Assembly: GCA_964384205.1 (NCBI GenBank)
Contig: CAYLKS010000100.1
Span: 1-6,971 of the forward strand
Length of the DNA: 6,971 bases
DNA from: CAYLKS01 sp964384205 [NCBI: uncultured bacterium]
GTDB lineage: Bacteria; JAGOEH01
Direction of reading: 5' to 3'
Position numbers and translations under genes: made by a program. The notes beneath the pieces are model-generated. The model worked only from the letters and a program-made list of their open reading frames with translations. It made no database searches and was not told the origin of the DNA. Below are positions 1 to 6,466 of the stretch, piece by piece (positions within the stretch are counted from its first letter, which is position 1; every line of letters begins with the position of its first letter).

Positions 1-24
1 AATAAAAAGGTGTTATTATCTTTT

Positions 25-3000
25 ATGAAAGATAACATATATAAACTATTTAAAGATAATGAACAATATAAATTTATAATAAAAGAAGAATTGGAAAATA
101 AAAAAAATAGATTATTACAACTTAAAGAACGTTTTAAACGTTGTAGAACATTAAAAGATATTAAAGATTTAATAATTCATTCGAAATTAAATATATTTGA
201 AAAATATTATTTATATCAACATAGATATAACGAATTAAAAAGCTTTGTACTAGCTCAAATAGATAATAAATTAAAAGAAATAGAAGAATCAATTAAATTT
301 GAATCAAAGGAATATGAAAGCTTAATAATAAGAAAAGATATTATAGAAAAATTAAATATACAAAATAAAATATATGCTTATCCAGTAGGTTTTAAAAAAA
401 AAGTTGCTTATGTCATTAAATTAGAAAATATAGAGATACCTTATAATAAATCTTTTATATATGAAATTATAAAAGAGGTTTTACAAAATTTAAAGATATC
501 AAGGCGATTTTATTTTACTATATATATGAATGTAACAACTATAGCACAAACGTTTGAAGTTATTGAAAAAAATAAAAATGATGCTTACATATCTCCCGAT
601 ATATCAATAGTTGAAGATTATAATATGGAAGCCTTCAGAAGTAAATTAACAACAGCAGAAGAATTTAATATAGATGTTATTAAACAATATTTTAGAAAAA
701 ATAAAGATTATCTAATGAATAGAGTTAAAAATTCATTTGATAGTGTATACATTCAAAAAATAAATAGTCTTCAAATTCATATATTCATTCCTGTTGAAAG
801 GGTAGCCGATGAATCAATTATATTTTGTGGACCGAGTGAGTATAAAAAATATATATATAATCCTATTAAAACAGATTGCCAATGCTTATTTAAATGTTTA
901 AATGAAGCTGGATTAAAGATGTCAGAACCTTATAATATGAAGAATGTAGTAATAAAAATTAAAGAAAATTTAAATATGAATATAATTAATGGTGTTCCTC
1001 TAACTCATATAAAAACAATTTTAAAAGAAATTTATAAAGATTGTGATATTAAAATAAATTTGTTTAAATATGATAATATCAATCATTGTTTTCCTAAAGA
1101 TCTGAAAGATACACAGAAAATAATAATTAGAAGAAAAATAAGAAAACAAACCAAAACCATAAATTTAGGATATATATATAATCATACATTTTTAATAAAA
1201 GATATTAAAATAATGAAAAATATGAAAGGTGAATATTTTAAAAGAGTAACAGACGATAACGAAAATGAAAATGATATATATTTATTAAAGAAATATAAAG
1301 ATAATATTCCATTGAAAAAGGTTAAATTTGAAGATGATAGGGCTAGTGAATTCCAAAAAAAAATAACAATAGCACTTAATATTAAAAAATTATATTTATC
1401 TGAATTTTCTTTATATTTGAATGGAGTTAGCAAACAGCATATTTATTATCCAGATATATATATACCAGAAGACAATGAGATAATTGAAATAAATGGGGAT
1501 TATTATCATAACAATAATTTAAATACAGTTAATATATACAATGAAAAAGTAAGATTATATAAAAAGCATAATTTAAAATTAATAGAAATATGGGAGAATA
1601 ATTATATACAAACCTTAAGAAGCTTAATAAGTAATGATATTAATAAAGATATATTAGAGAATATACAACATAGGAAACATTTTAATAATATTATAATATG
1701 GGACACTGAAACATATATAGATGAAAACAATAATTTTATTATATATGCTGTTGCATGTGTTAATTTGGATGTTTATGAAATGTCTGGAGAAGATATTAAA
1801 AGACGTGTTAAAATTTTCTATGGATTGAATGCAATGGATGAATTTATTGATTATATCAAAGATATAGCTGAAGAACGATTAAATAAAATAGAAGAAATAT
1901 TAGAAAATTTACAAAACAAGCGTTATATTAATTCAATAGATAAATTAAGGACAGAGCTAATCAATCAAAATAAAATTATTCTATATGCTCATAATTCTGG
2001 TAAATTTGATACATATTTTATATACAATAATAAAAATATCAAATTTAATAATATTATTAATAAAAACAGTTCAATAATATCATTATCATCATATGATGGA
2101 ATATTAGAATTTAAAGATACTTACCAATTTATGAATATGTCATTATCAAAAATATGTAAAGGTTTTAAAATACCTGACGAATATGCTAAAAGTGAGTTTA
2201 GTCATGATAAATTTAATGAAGAAATGCTAAATAACAGAAAAGAAACATTAGAAAAATATAAAAATGATGTATATAAATATTTAGCCAATGACGTTATAAG
2301 TCTTTCTTTAGTATTTGACTTATTTGCTAAAAACATATATAAAATAACAAAATTATATGTAGTCGATTTTATTAGTATACCTCAGTTAACTCATTATTAT
2401 TTAACTAAAGAGGTTTATTGTAAATATCCAATGTATATCATTAATTCATTACCCATTGATAGAATAATTAGAAAATCTATAGTTGGTGGCTTTTGTTATG
2501 CTTTAAAGCCATATTTTATATCAAAACAATATAATGATGATATAAGACATTTTAATGAGTTAGATGATGCTAAAAAACAAGAAATATACGATAATATAGA
2601 AGACTATATTTTCGTGGGCGATATAAATTCGCTTTATCCTGCTAGTTGTGCCCGTTTTCCCTATCCTATCGGTCCTCCTTCTTTAATATTAGATGAAAAA
2701 ACATTAGAAGAAAAAAGACAACAATTAAATAGCTTAACATATCCATACCATGCAATTATTTGTTGTGATGTAGTTTATCATAAAAGAGAAAATTTAATAT
2801 TAACTGCTTTAACAGAAAAGGCCAAAGACGGGCGAATATTTTATTTAACTCATGATAAATATAACATTATCAAAACATCTGTAGATTTAGAAGACGAAAT
2901 AAATTTCAATAGAGCAGCAAAACCAGAGATAACTAAAATATATTACCTGATTGAATGGAAAAAATCAGAATATATATATACTGAGGTAGTTAGTCATTTA

Positions 3001-4425
3001 TATGAAGAACGACAAAAAGCAAAAAATGGGAAAAATAAAAATGATGCTTTACAGTTAACATTGAAATTAAAATTAAATTCTTTATATGGTAAAACAATTC
3101 AAAAACTTATAGACAGAGAAAATAAATTATATGACCTTGAAAATTTTGAAGATTATCAGAAATTAAGCAAAAAAATATATAATAATCAGATATCTAATAA
3201 TGGTTTAATAATATTAAATAATGGCCAATGCAACACCGAGATAAAGAAAAAGAAATATAATAAATCATTGACATATTTGGGTGCTTTTATATTAAGTTAT
3301 TCAAAAAGAATAATGAGAGAATTTATACGTATTATTAGCCCTAACGATCAAATTTATGCAAATTTTAACCATTTCTATAGCGATACTGATTCGATTTACA
3401 TGCATATTTCAAAACTAAATATATTAAAAAAATATAATAAAGTAAGTTCAAAATTAGGAGATATTAAAAATGATTTAGATGGTATATTACCTAATTGTAA
3501 GATTGTCAGAGCCATATTTTTAGCACCCAAAAACTATATTTTACAGGTAATTAATAAAGAAAAAATGATATATGTAGTAAAAGCAAAAGGAGTAGTAGAA
3601 GTTAAAAGAAATGCTTTAACTTTTGAAATGTTTGAGAATATGCTATATCATGATAAAAGTTATGAAATAGATAAAATAAAACAATTCAAACGTAATTACA
3701 GAGAAAACCAGAAAGAAAAGACAGGTATATATAGAAAAATTATAACAAAAATGATAAATAAAAAGCCATATGATGGCAGAATAAAAGACCTTGAGAATAA
3801 TAAATATCTTCCAATCTATTCATTAGAAAAGAAAACAGATAAAAAAATGATTATTTATGTTGATGGTCCAGTCGGAGCGGGTAAAACATATTTTATAGAT
3901 AATCATGATATTATTAATGAATTTAAATTGATAGAGAATGATAATAAACAATTCCAACCAAAGATTGGAATATTAAAAGAAGATTGGTTTATTGAATCTG
4001 AATTATTTAAAGAATATCAATATAATAAAACCGATAAGGCTTTAACAATGCAAAGATTCATAACAGAAGGAACAATTGAGAGATTAGAAAAATTATTACA
4101 AAATAATGATATAATTATAGTTGACAGACATCCATTAGTTGGATTATCTATATTTGGAAAAATATTTATTGAAGATAAAGACTTATATATAGGCTTAAAA
4201 AATCAATTAACAAAAATGTACAAACAAAAAATAACAAATATTTATAAACCAGTTGAGAAAACAATATATATAAAAAAATCACTGGATGATTGTTATGAAA
4301 ATTATAAAAAAAGGAGGAGACGAAATGAAAAGTATACAGATGTTGAATTTGTGAAAATATATGGACATTATGATAATTATTATAGAAAGAAAAAAAATGA
4401 TAATCAAATCCTTTGGATTGAATAG
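25..4425 (+). CDS. PolB: Protein-primed family B DNA polymerase fused to a C-terminal deoxynucleoside (thymidine-like) kinase
   Basis: Replicative polymerase of the Polinton/adintovirus type, expected to start synthesis from a terminal-protein primer. From ATG 25 it is 1466 aa. Visible modules: a Lys/Glu-rich helical N-terminus (about 1-110); a Cys/His segment with D284-C285-Q-C287-L-F and N386-H387-T-F-L-I; an endonuclease-like module (about 435-535) with P476-D477 and E488-I-N-G491; exonuclease motifs D560-T-E562, N657...F661-D662 and Y752-L-A-N-D756; palm motif A D866-I-N-S-L-Y-P872; motif B K1014...N1018-S-L-Y-G1022; motif C Y1118-S-D1120-T-D1122-S; and K1186-A-K-G1189 in place of the usual KxY. 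The insertions between motifs A and B (about 140 aa) and between B and C (about 95 aa) sit where TPR1 and TPR2 sit in protein-primed polymerases. Residues 1275-1466 form a kinase domain: P-loop G1281-P-V-G-A-G-K-T1288, E1319-D-W1321, Q1343, D1367-R-H-P1370 and an RxRxxE lid at 1430-1435. The start is uncertain: the frame is open to base 1, ATG 25 has a T at -3, and an in-frame GTG lies at 10. All catalytic motifs appear intact. Confidence 0.96.
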   Translation: MKDNIYKLFKDNEQYKFIIKEELENKKNRLLQLKERFKRCRTLKDIKDLIIHSKLNIFEKYYLYQHRYNELKSFVLAQIDNKLKEIEESIKFESKEYESLIIRKDIIEKLNIQNKIYAYPVGFKKKVAYVIKLENIEIPYNKSFIYEIIKEVLQNLKISRRFYFTIYMNVTTIAQTFEVIEKNKNDAYISPDISIVEDYNMEAFRSKLTTAEEFNIDVIKQYFRKNKDYLMNRVKNSFDSVYIQKINSLQIHIFIPVERVADESIIFCGPSEYKKYIYNPIKTDCQCLFKCLNEAGLKMSEPYNMKNVVIKIKENLNMNIINGVPLTHIKTILKEIYKDCDIKINLFKYDNINHCFPKDLKDTQKIIIRRKIRKQTKTINLGYIYNHTFLIKDIKIMKNMKGEYFKRVTDDNENENDIYLLKKYKDNIPLKKVKFEDDRASEFQKKITIALNIKKLYLSEFSLYLNGVSKQHIYYPDIYIPEDNEIIEINGDYYHNNNLNTVNIYNEKVRLYKKHNLKLIEIWENNYIQTLRSLISNDINKDILENIQHRKHFNNIIIWDTETYIDENNNFIIYAVACVNLDVYEMSGEDIKRRVKIFYGLNAMDEFIDYIKDIAEERLNKIEEILENLQNKRYINSIDKLRTELINQNKIILYAHNSGKFDTYFIYNNKNIKFNNIINKNSSIISLSSYDGILEFKDTYQFMNMSLSKICKGFKIPDEYAKSEFSHDKFNEEMLNNRKETLEKYKNDVYKYLANDVISLSLVFDLFAKNIYKITKLYVVDFISIPQLTHYYLTKEVYCKYPMYIINSLPIDRIIRKSIVGGFCYALKPYFISKQYNDDIRHFNELDDAKKQEIYDNIEDYIFVGDINSLYPASCARFPYPIGPPSLILDEKTLEEKRQQLNSLTYPYHAIICCDVVYHKRENLILTALTEKAKDGRIFYLTHDKYNIIKTSVDLEDEINFNRAAKPEITKIYYLIEWKKSEYIYTEVVSHLYEERQKAKNGKNKNDALQLTLKLKLNSLYGKTIQKLIDRENKLYDLENFEDYQKLSKKIYNNQISNNGLIILNNGQCNTEIKKKKYNKSLTYLGAFILSYSKRIMREFIRIISPNDQIYANFNHFYSDTDSIYMHISKLNILKKYNKVSSKLGDIKNDLDGILPNCKIVRAIFLAPKNYILQVINKEKMIYVVKAKGVVEVKRNALTFEMFENMLYHDKSYEIDKIKQFKRNYRENQKEKTGIYRKIITKMINKKPYDGRIKDLENNKYLPIYSLEKKTDKKMIIYVDGPVGAGKTYFIDNHDIINEFKLIENDNKQFQPKIGILKEDWFIESELFKEYQYNKTDKALTMQRFITEGTIERLEKLLQNNDIIIVDRHPLVGLSIFGKIFIEDKDLYIGLKNQLTKMYKQKITNIYKPVEKTIYIKKSLDDCYENYKKRRRRNEKYTDVEFVKIYGHYDNYYRKKKNDNQILWIE

Positions 4426-4486
4426 TTCAAAACTTCGTTTTGAACGGTTTCAAACGAAGTTTGAAACGTTTGAACAAAGTTCAAAC
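4425..4486. terminator. Three tandem perfect hairpins between convergent genes, probable two-way transcript-end signal
   Basis: Hairpin 1 (4425-4445) has arms GTTCAAAAC and GTTTTGAAC around loop TTC. Hairpin 2 (4447-4467) has arms GTTTCAAAC and GTTTGAAAC around loop GAA. Hairpin 3 (4468-4486) has arms GTTTGAAC and GTTCAAAC around loop AAA. The stems are 9, 9 and 8 bp with no mismatch. Hairpin 1 includes the last base of the polymerase TAG stop, and the array ends 17 bp before the end of the convergent ATPase gene, so it fills most of the 78-bp gap. Perfect inverted repeats look the same on both strands, so the array could end transcripts from both sides. In mimiviruses, and as proposed for the Sputnik virophage, hairpins mark transcript 3' ends. 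The terminator role here is inferred from position and structure; the stems are seen directly. Confidence 0.7.
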
Positions 4487-4503
4487 CAAAGTGGACAATT
4501 TAA

Positions 4504-5163
4504 TTATAAATTTGTAAAAACTTCATCCAATGATGAACATCTAAACCTTAATAAATTATTATTACTTTTGTTATCAATTAATAAAAAACCATGATTATTA
4601 TTTTTTTTTATACATTTTTTATATGCTTCTAATAAAAGAGTTGGATTATCATATATTTGGTTAAAAAATGTTTTAATTGCTCTCATATTATTAAATCGAC
4701 ATAAAAATATATAATCGATATTTAACCTTTTCGACATATTCAAAGTAAATATTACTTGAGATATTTCACATATAGAACAATTAAAATGTCTCCCTTTAGT
4801 ATAAATATCATTAATATAATTATAATTTTTATTATTATTGATTTCAGCATAATAATCATCAAATACAATTAATTTTTGTGTATAATTATCATTTTCATCT
4901 TTTTTACTAATAATTATATCTAATTCTTCTTTTGTCGGAAGATTATTAAATATTTCAACTCTGGGATCTTCTGATATTTTTATATAAATATCTTGATGTC
5001 CTGTAGAAGTATAAATATATATATTTTTAATAGGTTTACTATAAAATTTAATTATATTGGCTAAAATGGTTGTTTTTCCACTATTTTTACTACCCAAAAT
5101 AAATATACTACAAGGATATTGAAGAGTTAAAATATCTGATATTTCTTTTTGAGTATCAACCAT
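4504..5163 (-). CDS. A32/FtsK-HerA-like genome-packaging ATPase
   Basis: A 219-aa P-loop ATPase expected to drive viral DNA into preformed capsids, as in the poxvirus A32, Polinton and virophage packaging ATPases. The Walker A motif is G24-S-K-N-S-G-K-T31, following a hydrophobic strand (SIFIL). Walker B is L98-I-V-F-D102-D103, with two acidic residues. A G124-R-H126 motif, then the strand S130-I-C-E-I-S-Q136, matches the GRH...Q sensor-type region that follows Walker B in this family. The length is normal for the minimal ATPases of this virus group, and no extra domain is seen. The ATG (complement of 5161-5163) is the first in frame after the A+T-rich intergenic region, with G at -3 and G at +4, and lies on the edge of a 24-bp imperfect palindrome. 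The gene is convergent with the polymerase and divergent from the structural-type genes. The family assignment rests on motifs and context. Confidence 0.94.
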   Translation of the reverse strand: MVDTQKEISDILTLQYPCSIFILGSKNSGKTTILANIIKFYSKPIKNIYIYTSTGHQDIYIKISEDPRVEIFNNLPTKEELDIIISKKDENDNYTQKLIVFDDYYAEINNNKNYNYINDIYTKGRHFNCSICEISQVIFTLNMSKRLNIDYIFLCRFNNMRAIKTFFNQIYDNPTLLLEAYKKCIKKNNNHGFLLIDNKSNNNLLRFRCSSLDEVFTNL

Positions 5164-5185
5164 AGCTATAAAATTTTTTAGCTAT
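5162..5185. repeat. 24-bp near-perfect palindrome at the ATPase start codon
   Basis: The arms ATAGCTA (5162-5168) and TAGCTAT (5179-5185) are perfect inverted repeats. The spacer TAAAATTTTT also pairs except for one T-T mismatch. The palindrome takes in two bases of the ATPase start codon and its 5' leader, so in that mRNA it could fold over the start; as DNA it could bind a dimeric protein. Its function is unknown. Confidence 0.5.
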
Positions 5186-5275
5186 AATATTTTATTAAAT
5201 AAATAAAATTTATAATTATATATATAAATAAAAAATAAATTTATAATTAAATTTTCTTATTGTTTAAAAAAAATA
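5164..5275. promoter_or_regulatory. Divergent A+T-rich intergenic promoter region
   Basis: This 112-bp region separates two outward-pointing genes, the ATPase leftward and the 329-aa protein rightward, so it should hold promoters for both. It is almost pure A+T. It contains TATAATTATATATATA at 5211-5226, a 16-mer found again upstream of the pVI-like gene, and two direct copies of AAATTTATAATTA (5206-5218 and 5237-5249) with starts 31 bp apart, close to three helical turns. Such composition makes chance matches easy, so the exact promoter elements are uncertain. Confidence 0.5.
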
Positions 5276-6265
5276 ATGTCATTTTTTAATATGACTGATG
5301 ATAAAACTAAATTAAAAACTGAAAAATTATATACAGAATCTGATATACAAAAATTAATAGATAAAGAAATACCACCAGTTATGAGAGAAAAATTAAGAGA
5401 AATAAGGAATAAGCAATTAAGAGAGAAAGGATTAACACCTAAAGAAGTTTCAGAATCTGATATAACACAATTGGCATTATTGAAAGAAATGCCAACTAAG
5501 ATAGTTGAAGAACAAAAAAAGGCAATGAAAGAACAACAACAACAACCAGAAGAAATAGCAGAAGAATATCAAGAACCAGAAAAAATAGAAGAACCAGAAG
5601 AACAACCAGAAGAAAAAGAAAAAATAGAAGAAATTAAACCATCGAAAGAAAAAGAAAGAATTATACCAAAAAAAAGAAAATTGGAAATACCCGAATATGT
5701 TGAAACTACGATAAATAAATTAAAGCAAGAAAATCCCGATGAATTAAAGATATTAAAAGATATTTCAAAAGATGATGATTTATTAAAAAATTTAAGAAAA
5801 TTTTATTCATCTACTATTAGAATAAAAAATCAAATTATCAAAGATTTTGGAAAAATACCAACAATAAAAGAAATAAAAAATAATGAAAATCTAAGAACGT
5901 TTTTTGTAGGTTCTTTTTTAAAAGGGAAAAATATTCCAATAAAAAAAAGTTCAAAAATATATGAATTACATAAAAATTTAATGAATAAATTTAAAAAAGA
6001 ATTAACTCCTATAATTACATCAAAAGAAAAACCTAGATTATTACCAGGTGGAAGAGAAGAAGAAGAAAAAGAAGGATTTGGAATAATCAATAAAAAAATT
6101 AAAAATAATAATTTAAATAAAAATGATATTAAAAGAATATTAAATGAAGTAATGGATTTATATGATAATGGAAAACAGAATAAAGCAATAAAATTATTAA
6201 AATCATTAAAAAATGATATTTCATATAAAGTATATAAAAAAGTATATAATTATATTAAAGATTGA
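5276..6265 (+). CDS. Uncharacterised Glu/Lys-rich protein with adenain-type LPGG motif, probable virion protein
   Basis: A 329-aa hydrophilic protein whose family I do not recognise. Residues 1-85 are charged and probably helical. Residues 86-126 are low-complexity Gln/Glu/Pro (QQQQPEE, then repeated EEP and EEQPEE units). P131-K-K-R-K-L136 resembles a classical nuclear localisation signal. Residues 140-250 are basic and probably helical. L256-P-G-G259 followed by R260 fits the adenovirus protease consensus [MIL]xGG|x. It lies in a flexible linker followed by an acidic stretch, so a cut there would release a C-terminal piece of 70 aa with helices at about 283-297 and 300-327. No signal peptide, membrane segment or catalytic motif is seen. 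ATG 5276 is the first in frame after the divergent promoter region and has A at -3; the stop is TGA. The gene points the same way as the pVI-like gene, which supports a virion or core role by context only. The protease itself is not in this window. Confidence 0.85.
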   Translation: MSFFNMTDDKTKLKTEKLYTESDIQKLIDKEIPPVMREKLREIRNKQLREKGLTPKEVSESDITQLALLKEMPTKIVEEQKKAMKEQQQQPEEIAEEYQEPEKIEEPEEQPEEKEKIEEIKPSKEKERIIPKKRKLEIPEYVETTINKLKQENPDELKILKDISKDDDLLKNLRKFYSSTIRIKNQIIKDFGKIPTIKEIKNNENLRTFFVGSFLKGKNIPIKKSSKIYELHKNLMNKFKKELTPIITSKEKPRLLPGGREEEEKEGFGIINKKIKNNNLNKNDIKRILNEVMDLYDNGKQNKAIKLLKSLKNDISYKVYKKVYNYIKD

Positions 6266-6270
6266 TAATT

Positions 6271-6288
6271 TATATATATATATATATA
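6271..6288. promoter_or_regulatory. (TA)9 tract, possible TATA-type promoter
   Basis: Nine TA dinucleotides lie 6-23 bp after the stop of the 329-aa gene and end 10 bp before the next ATG. They resemble the TATATATA cores at 5219-5226 and 6431-6440 upstream of the other rightward genes. The tract could be a TATA-like element or merely low-complexity sequence; it is also a likely place for length variation. Confidence 0.3.
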
Positions 6289-6298
6289 GGTTTTTATA

Positions 6299-6403
6299 AT
6301 GGAAAAAAATAAAATAAAAAAAACATTAAAAGAAATAATTATAGGTAATAAAACAACTTATAAAAAGCCTTATTTAAAAAATTATATAAAAAATTCTTCT
6401 TAG
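6299..6403 (+). CDS. Possible 34-aa basic peptide
   Basis: A short ORF encoding 34 residues, about a third of them Lys, beginning MEKNKIKK and ending YIKNSS with stop TAG. It is the only ATG-started ORF of note in the 201-bp gap between the 329-aa gene and the pVI-like gene. Support comes from context: a TA-rich promoter-like tract just upstream, A at -3 and G at +4, and a perfect 10-bp hairpin over its stop codon, as at the end of the polymerase. Small basic core peptides exist in adenovirus-like virions, but no sequence match is visible here. In such A-rich DNA a chance Lys-rich ORF is quite possible. Confidence 0.33.
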   Translation: MEKNKIKKTLKEIIIGNKTTYKKPYLKNYIKNSS

Positions 6404-6415
6404 AATTTTTTTTTT
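6388..6415 (+). terminator. Hairpin plus T-run over the stop of the small ORF
   Basis: The arms AAAAAATTCT (6388-6397) and AGAATTTTTT (6402-6411) pair over 10 bp around loop TCTT, and the T-run continues to 6415. The TAG stop (6401-6403) lies at the loop and the start of the 3' arm. As with hairpin 1 behind the polymerase, the structure overlaps the end of the reading frame, which suggests a shared way of marking transcript ends. A second possible pairing, AATTTTTTT with AAAAAAATT (6404-6424), overlaps it. A/T-only pairing makes both weak. Confidence 0.45.
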
Positions 6416-6423
6416 AAAAAAAT

Positions 6424-6441
6424 TATAATTATATATATATA
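6424..6441 (+). promoter_or_regulatory. Possible A+T promoter element upstream of the pVI-like gene
   Basis: TATAATTATATATATA at 6424-6439 is identical to 5211-5226 upstream of the 329-aa gene. It ends 27 bp before ATG 6467, against 49 bp at the other gene. It sits in the short gap after the hairpin at 6388-6415, a sensible place for a new promoter. The base composition is so skewed that the shared 16-mer is only suggestive. Confidence 0.35.
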
Positions 6442-6466
6442 ATTTGAAATAAAAAAAATCATAATA

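Noticed and set aside
1182-1433. An 83-codon ORF on the - strand within the polymerase gene.
   Set aside because: It is antisense to a well-supported coding region, and its Phe/Ser/Leu-rich translation is what Lys/Glu-rich A-rich DNA gives on the other strand.
4311-4351. A strong Shine-Dalgarno-like AGGAGG followed by ATG at 4325, suggesting an internal gene in a bacterial or phage genome.
   Set aside because: It lies inside the kinase lid, where AGG-AGG-AGA-CGA encode the conserved Arg cluster. The ATG is out of frame and meets a TGA after nine codons. No called gene's start has such a site.
4425-4486. CRISPR-like repeat array.
   Set aside because: The units are adjacent inverted arms without spacers, so this is a set of hairpins, not repeat-spacer units.
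4361-4594. A 77-codon ORF on the + strand across the polymerase end and the hairpin array.
   Set aside because: It overlaps the kinase end in another frame, translates the inverted repeats, and then runs antisense to the ATPase gene. No family feature is seen.
5520-5645. Glu/Gln/Pro-coding repeats as a tandem DNA repeat or mobile element.
   Set aside because: The periodicity follows from low-complexity Glu-Glu-Pro coding; units are irregular and there are no flanking repeats.
5830-6090. An 86-codon hydrophobic ORF on the - strand.
   Set aside because: It is the antisense shadow of the 329-aa gene; its apparent membrane-protein character comes from A-rich Lys codons read in reverse.
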